A stretch of DNA of 64,000 bases, taken from contig NZ_JNFC01000014.1 of assembly GCF_000756385.1 (NCBI RefSeq), positions 1 through 64,000 on the forward strand. The letters run 5' to 3'. The position numbers and the translations under genes are program-made. Below, one piece after another: positions 53,822 to 62,378 of the stretch. A model generated the notes under the pieces. That model searched no databases. It was not told where the DNA came from and saw only the letters and a program-made list of their open reading frames with translations. Source of the DNA: Sphingopyxis sp. LC363. GTDB taxonomy: Bacteria > Pseudomonadota > Alphaproteobacteria > Sphingomonadales > Sphingomonadaceae. The first letter of the stretch is position 1. The number at the start of each line of letters is the position of its first letter.

Positions 53822-54387
53822 CCGCACGTCTCCGCCAGCACCTCGCCATCGGCGGCGAAGGGCTGGTTGCGCAGCAGCGTCGTCGAGGTGAGCGTTTTGG
53901 ATTGCGGCTGTCCCAGCATCTGCCACACCGGCAGCACGCGGTCGAAACGCATCGACACCGTATATTGGACGACGTCGTCGGCGCCGCCATTGCCCTGCCG
54001 GCCGCCATCCTCCCAGCAATCGTCGGGCGAGGGGTCCTGGACGCCGTTGCCGTTGGTGTCGACCCAGCGTAGCGGCCTGATATCGCTGTAATCGTCGAAA
54101 ACGCGGCGGTTGAAATTGACCGTGGCGTTCTTGAACACCTTCTTCACTTCCGCTTCGACCTTGTCGTCGAGTGCCTGCTGGTCGGCGGCAAAGCCTTCGA
54201 GCGTTGCGTCGCGGCCCGCCTTGGCGACCACGCCCTGCAACACCTGTTGCGCATACATCTGCCAGCAATAATCGAAGATGCCGAGCAGGATCAGCAGGAA
54301 GACCGGCGCGGTCAGCGCGAATTCGACGAACGCGGTGCCGCGCTCGCTTCGCCGCAGCCGGCGGAGCAGGGTGCGCCCGCCGGTCAT
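53818..54387 (-). CDS. TadE-like pilus assembly protein 2
   Basis: A 189-residue protein: basic N-terminus (RTLLRRLRRSERG), the motif RGTAFVEFALTAPVFLLILLG (shown as GTAFVEFALTAPVFL) forming the membrane helix, and a periplasmic part with DTNGNGVQDPSPDDCWED, which could bind calcium. It overlaps both neighbours by ATGA, so the set is translationally coupled in the order vWA protein, this gene, then the 53162 gene. Confidence 0.85.
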   Translation of the reverse strand: MTGGRTLLRRLRRSERGTAFVEFALTAPVFLLILLGIFDYCWQMYAQQVLQGVVAKAGRDATLEGFAADQQALDDKVEAEVKKVFKNATVNFNRRVFDDYSDIRPLRWVDTNGNGVQDPSPDDCWEDGGRQGNGGADDVVQYTVSMRFDRVLPVWQMLGQPQSKTLTSTTLLRNQPFAADGEVLAETCG

Positions 54388-56351
54388 TGCGACAGCCTCA
54401 GCTTGGAAATCTGCCGCGCGATCGCCTGGAACTGCTCGTTGAGCTCGGCGGCGTTGTCGGCCTCGAAAGCCTCGCCCGAGGAAGCACAGCTGTTCAGATT
54501 GCTGTTGCTGCCCACGCCGAAGGACACAACCCAGATCGTGATGCCGCGCTGGCGCGCCGCGCGGCACAATTGCACGAAGCGGTTGTTGTGGCGTGCGGTG
54601 AGCAGCGAGTTATCGGTCGTGGCCGAACCGCTGATGCGCTGCATCAGATATTCATAACCTTGGAACGTCAGATTCTGCCAGTTCGGGGCCATCGCACCGT
54701 CGGTCATGAAGACGATATGGCGGCTGATCGGCCGATTGTTCGGCGCCGTCGCATTTTCGTCCGCGAACAAGCCGCTTGGCGATAGCAGCCGGGCGCCCCA
54801 GATCATGCCGGCATCGTGATAGGTGCCGCCCAAAGGCTGCAGCGACTGGATATAGGTGTTGAAGGCGGGGCGATCATCCTTGTCCATCTCGGTCAGCTTC
54901 ATCGCTTCGACCGGGCAGGCGCCCCAACCGCTTGACGCGTGATAACTATAGTTTTGCCAGTTGCCGCCGGATACGTTCGAGCTTGCGATGGTCCGAACGC
55001 CCGTCCCCGAAGGCACGGTACCCAGGTTGGTGGCGCGATGATAGGAGATTTCCGGAAGCAGAATCCGCCAGCGGCTGTTTTCATCGTTTGGAACGAGGTC
55101 AATGTCCATGTCGAGCGCGGAGTCGGACGCCGACGACGACGCCCCGAAGGGCGACGTGCGGCGTTCGATCACGCAGCCGCTCCAACTGACGCTCTGCAAA
55201 GCGCCCGAATCGCCCGTATCGACGCTGATCGTCCCGCCGTTCTTGGCGCTGCTCACGTCGAACAGGCGGTCTTCATAGCGATACTGGCTGAAAAAGGACG
55301 TCGAGCTGGGAGCCGGCGAGGCCGTGTGGTCGAATGTCACCGTGCGGCGTTGCAGCCAGCAGGTGTCGTCCGACGAATTATAGTTGTAGCGATAGTTGAA
55401 ATAGCGGTGCTGTGTGCCGGCGACGGTGACATAGCGGCGCGTGCCGTTGCGGTCGACGACCCGCGCCGTCCGATTCATATTCTGGGCATCTGTCAGCGCC
55501 GGCATCGTGTCGGCCGGCGCAACGACGGCCGAACAGGCGGTGCTGTTCGTAAAGCCGCTGATCGGCAGAAAATTCTCCCATGCGCCGTTGGTGGTCGTGC
55601 CCGTGGTGACCGACGTGGGCGGATTGGTGCCGCTCCAGTCATAGCGGATGACCGGCGAGCGTGAAGGCAGGATGGTAAAATCCGACAGCCAGTCGGGATT
55701 CTCTTCGCGAAGAATCGCGCCGACATTCGCCGTCGAGCTATAGGGCACCACGCCGAAGCGCAGCCGCCCGTCACCGATATCGGCCGTCGTCAGCGTGTCG
55801 AAAAAGTCCATCGTCGCATCTTGGAGCGCCGTGATGCGGTTTACCGTATCGCCCGAATTGGTTTGCGCCATCGATCCCGTGACGTCGAGCACGAGCATGA
55901 CATCGACGTTCGAGATTTCGAGCTTCGCCGTGCAATTGGCCGACAGGCGGAACTGGTCCTTGCCGAACAGGAACATCAGCTCGGTGGGCAAAGCGGCCGA
56001 GGCCTGTCCGGCGACGTCCGACGCGTTTATGGCTTGCGAGGAGAAGAGAATGCCCGACGCGCCATATTTGGCCTCGGGAAAGTTGAAGTTGAACATCTTG
56101 TTCGCTTCGGCCTGCGCCGCGTCCGAATAGGTCGCGCCGCCCATCGCGCGCCGTCCGGCGAGCACGCCCGAGTCGCACGCCTGCTGCAGGCGCAGCTGCG
56201 TCATATAGGCGCGGCCGATGTCGACCGCCGACCCGACGATGCCGATCACCGGTATGATCGCCGCCGCGGTCAGCATGAAGGCGTTGCCGCGCTGGTCGCT
56301 CAGAAGCGCTTTGGCACCGGCGCGCAGCCGGCTGATCCAGGTCCCTCGCAT
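54384..56351 (-). CDS. TadG-like protein with von Willebrand factor A domain
   Basis: A 655-residue protein. The N-terminal Tad motif QRGNAFMLTAAAIIPVIGIVG forms a membrane helix. A vWA domain begins near residue 155 with the metal-site motif DVTGSMAQ; it carries a large insertion rich in Ser, Thr, Asn and Tyr and finishes near the C-terminus with HIVFMTDGAM. vWA proteins of Tad loci (TadG) help anchor the pilus. The ATG at 56351 follows GAGGGG; a frame extension of 20 residues upstream is possible but unneeded. It is the first gene of the three-gene set. Confidence 0.87.
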   Translation of the reverse strand: MRGTWISRLRAGAKALLSDQRGNAFMLTAAAIIPVIGIVGSAVDIGRAYMTQLRLQQACDSGVLAGRRAMGGATYSDAAQAEANKMFNFNFPEAKYGASGILFSSQAINASDVAGQASAALPTELMFLFGKDQFRLSANCTAKLEISNVDVMLVLDVTGSMAQTNSGDTVNRITALQDATMDFFDTLTTADIGDGRLRFGVVPYSSTANVGAILREENPDWLSDFTILPSRSPVIRYDWSGTNPPTSVTTGTTTNGAWENFLPISGFTNSTACSAVVAPADTMPALTDAQNMNRTARVVDRNGTRRYVTVAGTQHRYFNYRYNYNSSDDTCWLQRRTVTFDHTASPAPSSTSFFSQYRYEDRLFDVSSAKNGGTISVDTGDSGALQSVSWSGCVIERRTSPFGASSSASDSALDMDIDLVPNDENSRWRILLPEISYHRATNLGTVPSGTGVRTIASSNVSGGNWQNYSYHASSGWGACPVEAMKLTEMDKDDRPAFNTYIQSLQPLGGTYHDAGMIWGARLLSPSGLFADENATAPNNRPISRHIVFMTDGAMAPNWQNLTFQGYEYLMQRISGSATTDNSLLTARHNNRFVQLCRAARQRGITIWVVSFGVGSNSNLNSCASSGEAFEADNAAELNEQFQAIARQISKLRLSQ

Positions 56352-56553
56352 GGTCAAACCCCTCTTCGGCCCGCGGCGCCCCCACCAGTTGGGCCGCTGG
56401 TATCCTCGCACCTAGGGGGGAACTGCTTACCAAATGGCTAATCGGCGCGGCGCGGCAGGGCCCGGATCGGCGCTTTTGCCCCGGATCGGGACAGGCTGTC
56501 CCATCTTGCGGCAAAAGATGCACGACAGGCCGCCATCTGCTATCGCGCGCACC

Positions 56554-57300
56554 ATGCCCGCGACTCCCGCCTGGCCGCCCGCCAGCACGCCCCGCCTGTT
56601 CATCGACCAGCCGCTCGCCCCCGACGCCGCGCCCGCGATCGACGGGCCGGCCGCGCATTATCTGCTCGGCGTCATGCGGCTGAAGGCGGGCGATCCGGTG
56701 CTCCTCTTCGACAACCGGAGCGGCGAATGGCTCGCGGTCGTCGCCGACGCCGCGAAACGTTCGCTGACCTTGAGGATCGAGCGGCAGACGCGCCCGCTCG
56801 AGCGCGTGCCCGACCTTTGGCTCTGTTTCGCGCCGGTGAAGAAGGCGCGGCTCGACTGGATCGTCGAAAAGGCGACCGAACTCGGCGTCGCGCGCTTGCA
56901 GCCGGTGATCACCGAACGCACGATCGTCGAACGCGTCAAGAGCGAGCGGATCGAGGCGCAGATCGTCGAGGCGTGCGAGCAATGCGGCCGCACCGCGCTT
57001 CCCGAACTGGCGCCGCCGGTCAAACTGCCGCAGCTGCTGAAGGGCTGGCCTGCGACGCGCGCGCTGCTCTTCGCCGACGAAGCCGGGGGCGTCCCGGTCG
57101 CCGACGTCGCGGCACCCGCGCCCGCGGCGATCCTCACTGGTCCCGAGGGCGGCTTCACCGACCGCGAGCGCGACATGCTCCTCGCCCACGCCGCGGTGCG
57201 CCGCATCGCGCTCGGCCCGCGCATCCTGCGCGCCGAAACCGCCGCGCTCGCCGCCGTCAGCCTGTGGATGGCGCAGCACGGCGACTGGGCGGGCGGATAG
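56554..57300 (+). CDS. rsmE: 16S rRNA (uracil1498-N3)-methyltransferase RsmE
   Basis: A 248-residue SPOUT methyltransferase that methylates U1498 of 16S rRNA. The knot motifs LTGPEGGFTDRE and LGPRILRAETAAL are clear, along with KKARLDWIVEKATELGV and the PUA-like N-terminal part (RLFIDQPL). ATG at 56554 is preferred; the open frame upstream adds 40 residues with no family similarity. It is divergent from the TadG-like gene. Confidence 0.93.
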   Translation: MPATPAWPPASTPRLFIDQPLAPDAAPAIDGPAAHYLLGVMRLKAGDPVLLFDNRSGEWLAVVADAAKRSLTLRIERQTRPLERVPDLWLCFAPVKKARLDWIVEKATELGVARLQPVITERTIVERVKSERIEAQIVEACEQCGRTALPELAPPVKLPQLLKGWPATRALLFADEAGGVPVADVAAPAPAAILTGPEGGFTDRERDMLLAHAAVRRIALGPRILRAETAALAAVSLWMAQHGDWAGG

Positions 57301-57307
57301 GCGGTCC

Positions 57308-57979
57308 CTAGCCCTCGACCGGCCCCTCGAACTGCTCGATCACCCAATCCTCGGCCTGCGCGCCGCCGATCCATTCCTGCATGCACGGATGGCTGATCAC
57401 CGCCTGCGCATAGGCGGCGGCGAAGCGCGGCAGCGGAATCGAATAGGTGACGAAGCGCGTCACCACCGGCGCGAACATGATGTCGGCCGCCGACCAGTCG
57501 CCGAAGAGGAAATCGCCCTCGCCGCCGAACCGCGCGCGCGCCTCGGCCCAGATCTGGAAGATGCGCACGACATCGGCCTGCACTTCGGGCAGCAGCTCGG
57601 CCGCGGGGTAGATGCGCCGGATGTTCATGCTGTGCTCGCGGCGCAACGCGGCGAAGCTCGAGTGCATTTCGGCGGCCATCGACCGCGCCATCGCGCGCGC
57701 CGCCATGTCGTCGGGCCAGAAATGCTTCGTCCCGCCGGTCTTTTCGTTGAGATAATCGACGATCGCGAGGCTGTCCCACACGACGATATCGTCGCCGTCC
57801 CACAATATCGGCACCTTGCCGCCCGACGGCGCGAACTCGTCGCCCTCGCGCCGGTTCGACCAGTCCTCGTCATAGAGCGGGACGGTGACTTCCTCGAACG
57901 GCAGCCCGCTATGCTTGACCGCGAGCCAGCCGCGCAGGCTCCAGCTGGAATAGGCCTTGTTGCCGATGAAGAGTTTCAT
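57308..57979 (-). CDS. Glutathione S-transferase family protein
   Basis: A 223-residue GST: N-terminal thioredoxin domain (MKLFIGNKAYSSWSLRGWLA with a likely catalytic Ser, then GGKVPILWDGDDIVVWDSLAI containing the cis-Pro and glutathione-binding residues), and an all-helical C-terminal domain. The substrate is unknown. It is convergent with rsmE at seven bases. An element B-like repeat separates it from the engB cluster upstream. Confidence 0.92.
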   Translation of the reverse strand: MKLFIGNKAYSSWSLRGWLAVKHSGLPFEEVTVPLYDEDWSNRREGDEFAPSGGKVPILWDGDDIVVWDSLAIVDYLNEKTGGTKHFWPDDMAARAMARSMAAEMHSSFAALRREHSMNIRRIYPAAELLPEVQADVVRIFQIWAEARARFGGEGDFLFGDWSAADIMFAPVVTRFVTYSIPLPRFAAAYAQAVISHPCMQEWIGGAQAEDWVIEQFEGPVEG

Positions 57980-57992
57980 GGGGTCTCCTTAA

Positions 57993-58150
57993 ACCCCCTC
58001 TCCCCTTGGGGGAGAGGGTTGTGCAGGCTTGGCAGCTTGCTGCCTAGCCGAAGCTGGGTGAGGGGTGTCAACCGCCGCCTGCATACCCTCATCAGGTTAC
58101 GGTAGCGGACAAGTCCGCAACCTGCACCATCCTCTCCCGCAAGGGGAGAG
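57993..58150. repeat. Element B-like palindromic repeat
   Basis: It starts CCCCCTCTCCCCTTGGGGGAGAGGG and ends CCTCTCCCGCAAGGGGAGAGG, with GGCAGCTTGCTGCCTAG and GTTACGGTAGCGG...CCGCAACCTGC inside. It lies between the GST start and the engB stop. It is related in plan to the repeats at 10.0, 17.0 and 45.9 kb. Confidence 0.7.
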
Positions 58151-58156
58151 GAGCGT

Positions 58157-58807
58157 TTATGACTCCACCGCCTCCAGCACCGCGGTGCGCAGTTCGGCGA
58201 TCCCCATGCCCTTTTCGCTGCTCGTCGCGATCACCTGTGGGTGCGCGGCGGGATGCTTGCGGGCTTCGGCTTCGGTCGCGGCCTGTACGGCTTCAAGTTC
58301 GGTCGCCTTGATCTTGTCGGCCTTGGTCAGCACGAGCCGGTAACTCACCGCCGCAACGTCGAGCATCTCGAGCACCTCGCGATCGACGTCCTTGATCCCG
58401 TGGCGACTGTCGATCAGCACCAATGTCCGTTTCAAGACCTGCCGCCCGCGGAGGTAATCATTGACGAGGAAGCGCCATTTCTTGACGATATCTTTCGGCG
58501 CCTTGGCAAAACCATAGCCCGGCATGTCGACCAGCCGGAACACCAAAGGCGAACCCACGTCGAAATAATTGAGCTCCTGCGTTCGCCCCGGCGTCACCGA
58601 CGTGCGCGCCAGCCCGTTCCGGTTCGTCAGCGCGTTGAGCAGCGACGATTTGCCGACGTTCGATCGGCCCGCAAAGGCGATCTCGGGCACGCTCGGGCTC
58701 GGCAGATGCTGGAGCGCGGGCGCCGATTTCAGAAAGGCGATCGGGCCCGCGAACAGCTTGCGCGCCCGCTCCGCCCTGTCCTCTGCGCCCGGATCGATCG
58801 CGCTCAC
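58157..58807 (-). CDS. engB: Ribosome biogenesis GTPase EngB/YihA
   Basis: A 216-residue GTPase required for 50S assembly and division in many bacteria. G1 is [16 protein letters not shown]3 DMPGYGFA and G4 TKADK. The start is a GTG at 58807 that overlaps the yidC stop (GTGA), so it is coupled to yidC. The frame is open far upstream but only as an antiphase of yidC. It is the last gene of the rpmH-rnpA-yidD-yidC-engB cluster. Confidence 0.96.
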   Translation of the reverse strand: MSAIDPGAEDRAERARKLFAGPIAFLKSAPALQHLPSPSVPEIAFAGRSNVGKSSLLNALTNRNGLARTSVTPGRTQELNYFDVGSPLVFRLVDMPGYGFAKAPKDIVKKWRFLVNDYLRGRQVLKRTLVLIDSRHGIKDVDREVLEMLDVAAVSYRLVLTKADKIKATELEAVQAATEAEARKHPAAHPQVIATSSEKGMGIAELRTAVLEAVES

Positions 58808-60552
58808 TTCGCCGGCGCCGCCCGCAGCGCCGGGAACTTGCGGTACATCCACTGCTGCTGCCCGATCGACAGGATATTGTTGGTGATCCAGTAGAGGAGC
58901 AGGCCCGCCGCGAACGGCGCCATGATGAACATGAACAGCCACGGCATGATCTTGAACACCTGTTGCTGCACGGGGTCGGTCGCCTGCGGGTTGAGGCGGA
59001 ACTGCAACCACATGGTGATGCCCAGGATCACCGCGAGCACGCCGATCGACAGGATCGACGGCGGGGTGAAGGGCAAGAGGCCGAACAGGTTCAAAATGTG
59101 CAGCGGATCGGGCGCCGACAGATCCTTGATCCACAGGATGAACGGCTGGTGCCGCATTTCGATCGTCAGCATCAGCACCTTGTACAGTGCATAGAAGATC
59201 GGGATCTGGATGACGATCGGCAAACAGCCCGCGAGCGGATTGATCTTCTCGTCCTTATAGAGCTTCATCAGCTCCTGCTGCATCTTCGGCTTGTCGTCCT
59301 TGTGGCGTTCCTGCAGCGCCTTCATCTTCGGCTGGACGAGGCGCATCTGCGCCATCGACGAGAATTGCCGGTTCGCGATCGGGAACATCAGCAGGCGGAT
59401 GATCAGCGTCAGCGCCATGATCGCGACGCCGAAATTGCCGACCATGCGGAACAGCCAGTCGAGCAGCTTGAAGATCGGGACCTCGAAAAATTCGAACCAG
59501 CCCCAGTCGATCGCGTTCGACAGGCGCGTGATGCCTTCCTTGTCCTGATATTGCGACAGGATGCTGACTTCCTTGGCGCCGGCGAAGATGCGGCTCGTCG
59601 TCGTCACCTGCGTGCCGGGCGCGATCTGGCGGAAGTCGCGCGCGAACAAAGTCTGGTAATTGTTCGCGGCGGGCGAACTGATCGCGGCGGTCACGCGCTC
59701 GCCCTTCGCCGGGACGATCGCGGCGAGCCAATATTTGTCGGTGAAGCCGAGCCAGCCCGCCGAATTGTATCGCACGGTGCGGTTCGTCGCTTCCTCGACA
59801 TCGTCATAATCGGTGTCGAACACCGACTTGCCGTCGAGATAGCCCGTCGGGCCGACGTGGATCGTCCAGCTGTCGACTTCGTGCGGGTCGGTCGGCTTGC
59901 CGAGCCGGTCGATCAGCGCAAAGCTGCTCGCATTGACCGGGGCGGTGCCGGTGTTGGCGATTGTCTGCTTCGCGGTGATCAGGTAATCGGCATCGATGCT
60001 ATATTCGATGCGGAACGTCTGCCCGGTCGCGTTCGACCAGCTCAGCGTTACCGGCGTCGCCGGGGTCAGCTTCGCACCGCTCGCGGTCCACACGGTGTTC
60101 GCGTTCGGCACCTCGATGCCCTGCGCCGACCAGCCGAGGCTCGCGAAATAGGCGGCCTCGGTCCCGCCCGGCGCGAACAGGCGCACCGCGGGCGAATCCT
60201 TCTTGATCGTCTGGCGATATTTGCTGAGCGTGATGTCGTCGATGCGCGCGCCGACGAGGTTGATCGACCCCTTGATCGCGGGGGTTTCGATCGGAATACG
60301 CCGGCCTTCGGCGAGCACCGCGTCGACCGGGCGGATCGTCTGCGCGGCGGGCGCACCCGGGGTAGGCAGCGCGCTCGGCTGGCCCTGCGTCGCGGGCGTC
60401 GCTGCGGGCGCCGCGCCGTTTGCGCCCGCGACCGTCTCGGTCACGTCGGGCGTGTCGGGGGTCGGAAAATATTTCTCCGAAACGAAGTTCCAGCCGATCA
60501 ATATGGCCACCGACAGCAAAATCGCCGCGATCAGGTTACGCTTGTCGTCCAC
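58804..60552 (-). CDS. yidC: Membrane protein insertase YidC
   Basis: A 582-residue Oxa1/YidC family insertase. The N-terminal membrane helix ([19 protein letters not shown]) is followed by a Pro/Ala linker, the large periplasmic P1 domain (about residues 80-340), then the five-helix insertase core with [13 protein letters not shown] and [16 protein letters not shown]. It inserts and folds inner-membrane proteins with or without Sec. The start is a GTG at 60552. It lies between yidD and engB in the canonical order. Confidence 0.97.
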   Translation of the reverse strand: MDDKRNLIAAILLSVAILIGWNFVSEKYFPTPDTPDVTETVAGANGAAPAATPATQGQPSALPTPGAPAAQTIRPVDAVLAEGRRIPIETPAIKGSINLVGARIDDITLSKYRQTIKKDSPAVRLFAPGGTEAAYFASLGWSAQGIEVPNANTVWTASGAKLTPATPVTLSWSNATGQTFRIEYSIDADYLITAKQTIANTGTAPVNASSFALIDRLGKPTDPHEVDSWTIHVGPTGYLDGKSVFDTDYDDVEEATNRTVRYNSAGWLGFTDKYWLAAIVPAKGERVTAAISSPAANNYQTLFARDFRQIAPGTQVTTTSRIFAGAKEVSILSQYQDKEGITRLSNAIDWGWFEFFEVPIFKLLDWLFRMVGNFGVAIMALTLIIRLLMFPIANRQFSSMAQMRLVQPKMKALQERHKDDKPKMQQELMKLYKDEKINPLAGCLPIVIQIPIFYALYKVLMLTIEMRHQPFILWIKDLSAPDPLHILNLFGLLPFTPPSILSIGVLAVILGITMWLQFRLNPQATDPVQQQVFKIMPWLFMFIMAPFAAGLLLYWITNNILSIGQQQWMYRKFPALRAAPAK

Positions 60553-60608
60553 GCTCTTCGGTCTCTCTTCGTCTCAAAAATATCGGGGATGATGCCGGCG
60601 CCGAAGGC

Positions 60609-60821
60609 CTATGGCACCGGGTCATAGCCGTGGCCCCCCCAAGGATGGCAGCGCAATAGCCGCTTTGTCGCCAGCCAGCCACCCTTGATCGCACCATGGC
60701 GCTGGAGCGCGATAATCGCATATTCGCTGCACGACGGCGCATAGCGGCAGGTGGGGGGAAGGATGCGCGACGGACCAAGCTGCCAACCGCGCGCGATCAG
60801 GATCAACAGGCGGGCGATCAT
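60609..60821 (-). CDS. yidD: Membrane protein insertion efficiency factor YidD
   Basis: A 70-residue protein with the YidD signature PTCRYAPSCSEYAIIALQRHG and CHPWGGHGYDPVP. It is thought to assist YidC-dependent membrane insertion. It lies between rnpA and yidC, 56 bases ahead of yidC. The gap toward rnpA (166 bases) contains an element C repeat, whereas in many bacteria rnpA and yidD abut. Confidence 0.96.
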   Translation of the reverse strand: MIARLLILIARGWQLGPSRILPPTCRYAPSCSEYAIIALQRHGAIKGGWLATKRLLRCHPWGGHGYDPVP

Positions 60822-60871
60822 GCAGGAAGCCCGGAAAACGGTGGAAGTTTATTCGCGATTGGCCCCACTTC

Positions 60872-60965
60872 GTCACCCCGGACTTGATCCGGGGTCCATG
60901 CGGCGCCGGTGGCAATGGACCCCGGATCAAGCCTGTCCTGGGCGTTGTCGAAGGGTCCGGGGTGA
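60872..60965. repeat. Element C repeat inserted between rnpA and yidD
   Basis: 94 bp, bounded by GTCACCCCGGACTTGATCC and GGGTCCGGGGTGAC, with GGGGTCCATGCGG and GGACCCCGGATCAAGCC inside. It forms a long imperfect hairpin and includes GTCCTGGGCGTTGTCGAAGG-type sequence. It sits inside the conserved rpmH-rnpA-yidD-yidC operon. Confidence 0.75.
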
Positions 60966-60987
60966 CGATAAGAGGCAGTGGGCGTAA

Positions 60988-61335
60988 TCACGACGCCTTC
61001 GCCGCCAGCTTCTTCGCCGCGCGCTTCAGCGCCGAATCGAGATGCTCGCCCAATTCGGCAAACGGCATGTCGTTCGCCCCCGGGCGGCCGATCAGCACAT
61101 GGTCGGCGCCGGCGATTCCCGCCTCCGGCAGCGCGGCGCGCGCGAGTTCGCGAAATCGCCGCTTCATCCGGTTGCGCGTGACCGCGTTGCCGACCTTCTT
61201 GCTGACCGTATAGCCGATGCCCAGCGCATCCTCATCGTCGCCGCGCGGACGGACGAGCAGGACGAAGCCGGGCATGGGAAAGCGAAGGCCGCGGTTCGCG
61301 GCCAGAAATTCGCTACGTTTTGAAAGCGTTCGCAC
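60988..61335 (-). CDS. rnpA: Ribonuclease P protein component
   Basis: A 115-residue basic protein binding the RNase P RNA for 5' tRNA processing. It has LSKRSEFLAANRGLRF near the start and the RNR motif GNAVTRNRMKRRFRE. The GTG at 61335, 30 bases after the rpmH stop codon, is the best start; the frame is open upstream through rpmH. The order rpmH-rnpA is universal. Confidence 0.94.
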   Translation of the reverse strand: MRTLSKRSEFLAANRGLRFPMPGFVLLVRPRGDDEDALGIGYTVSKKVGNAVTRNRMKRRFRELARAALPEAGIAGADHVLIGRPGANDMPFAELGEHLDSALKRAAKKLAAKAS

Positions 61336-61364
61336 CAGACGCGCTGGCGGCGAAGCGTGGGCGA

Positions 61365-61499
61365 TCAGGCCGACAGCTTCGCGCGGCCACGGGCGCGGCG
61401 GGCGGCCAGGACCTTGCGGCCGCCGACGGTGGCCTTGCGGGCGCGGAAGCCGTGACGGCGCTTGCGCACGAGGCGGCTCGGTTGATAAGTGCGCTTCAT
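61365..61499 (-). CDS. rpmH: 50S ribosomal protein L34
   Basis: A 44-residue, very basic protein beginning [20 protein letters not shown] and ending [11 protein letters not shown]. Length and sequence are standard L34. It is the first gene of the rnpA-yidD-yidC-engB cluster and is too short for most automated lists. Confidence 0.97.
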   Translation of the reverse strand: MKRTYQPSRLVRKRRHGFRARKATVGGRKVLAARRARGRAKLSA

Positions 61500-61600
61500 C
61501 GCGGTTTTCCCTAGATCTCGTCAAATGCTGCAACAGAAAAGGGCCGCCAAGCGTGGGCGGCCACTGTTGAGGGCGCGGATAAGCAAGAGTCGGTGGAAAG

Positions 61601-61909
61601 TCAATCGCCATCTAGCTTGTCCAGCGCGGCGCGCGCCCGGCGCCGCGCGGCGCTGACGCGGCGCATGATCCGGTCGGCCCAGTCGCCATAGCGGGGGTGG
61701 CGCCACTTGAAGCGCACATAGGCGCGCTTGGCCCACGCACTGTTCTGCAGGCAGAGCATGAGGCCGAGCGGAAAGACGATCAGGAATCCGGGTCCCGGCA
61801 ACGGCCCGATCGCGATGCCCGTGATCATCAGCAATATGCCGAGCGCGAACAAGGCGGTGCGCATCTGCGCATTCGACCGCAATCGTTGGTAGAGGCTCCG
61901 CTTCGCCAT
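61601..61909 (-). CDS. Small PGPG-motif membrane protein
   Basis: A 102-residue protein with two closely spaced hydrophobic segments (about residues 18-36 and 38-55) joined by GPLPGPGFLIVFPLG, and a basic C-terminal half (YVRFKWRHPRYGDWADRIMRRVSAARRRAR, given in parts as KWRHPRYGDWADRIMRR). It resembles the PGPGW-type transmembrane family of unknown function. It probably sits in the inner membrane with the basic tail in the cytoplasm. It lies upstream of rpmH on the same strand, but a promoter for rpmH is expected between them. Confidence 0.75.
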   Translation of the reverse strand: MAKRSLYQRLRSNAQMRTALFALGILLMITGIAIGPLPGPGFLIVFPLGLMLCLQNSAWAKRAYVRFKWRHPRYGDWADRIMRRVSAARRRARAALDKLDGD

Positions 61910-62012
61910 AGGGGGCGATGTGGGGGAGACGACGGCGTGTTACAAGGCTAAAGCAGCTCGGCGCGAGGTGGCGACGACCGCGAACGGCGGTTTTGGGGCG
62001 GGTTTCAGTCAT

Positions 62013-62036
62013 CCCCCTCCCGCAAGCGGGAGGGGA
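62013..62036. repeat. Short CT/GA-rich palindrome
   Basis: CCCCCTCCCGCAAGCGGGAGGGG, nearly the same as the palindrome at 28677-28706. It lies in the gap between the small membrane protein gene and the entericidin-like gene. Confidence 0.7.
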
Positions 62037-62102
62037 GACGGCAATAATCGGCCGATAACGGCGATCCGCGAACGCCGGTTCACGCCGATTTGTTCACGCC
62101 GC

Positions 62103-62237
62103 CTAGCAATTGCCTTCAACGCCATCGGCACAGTCGCCAACCGATTCAACGTCTTTTCCGGCACCTTCAACGGTGTTGCAGGCCGACAAAAGCAGCATCG
62201 AGCTGCCAAGTGCGAAAATGGTCAGAAGCTTTTTCAT
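62103..62237 (-). CDS. Entericidin A/B-like small lipoprotein
   Basis: A 44-residue lipoprotein: signal peptide MKKLLTIFALGSSMLLLSAC with the lipidated Cys at position 20, then NTVEGAGKDVESVGDCADG. The NTVEGAGKDVE stretch is the entericidin hallmark. In E. coli entericidins form a toxin-antidote pair active in stationary phase; here only one is present, so that role is not established. The ATG at 62237 follows GAGAGA. Confidence 0.9.
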   Translation of the reverse strand: MKKLLTIFALGSSMLLLSACNTVEGAGKDVESVGDCADGVEGNC

Positions 62238-62378
62238 TGTCTCTCTCCGACGGCGAGGGCGAACTGCCCTCCATTGAGCCGAAACGGCTGTTCGCAGCGA
62301 TCGTTCCGCTGCGCCGGCGTCACGCTGGCCGAAGCGTTCCAAATGATCGTCAGGCTGGGAAAGGGGCTGCGACGCTAT

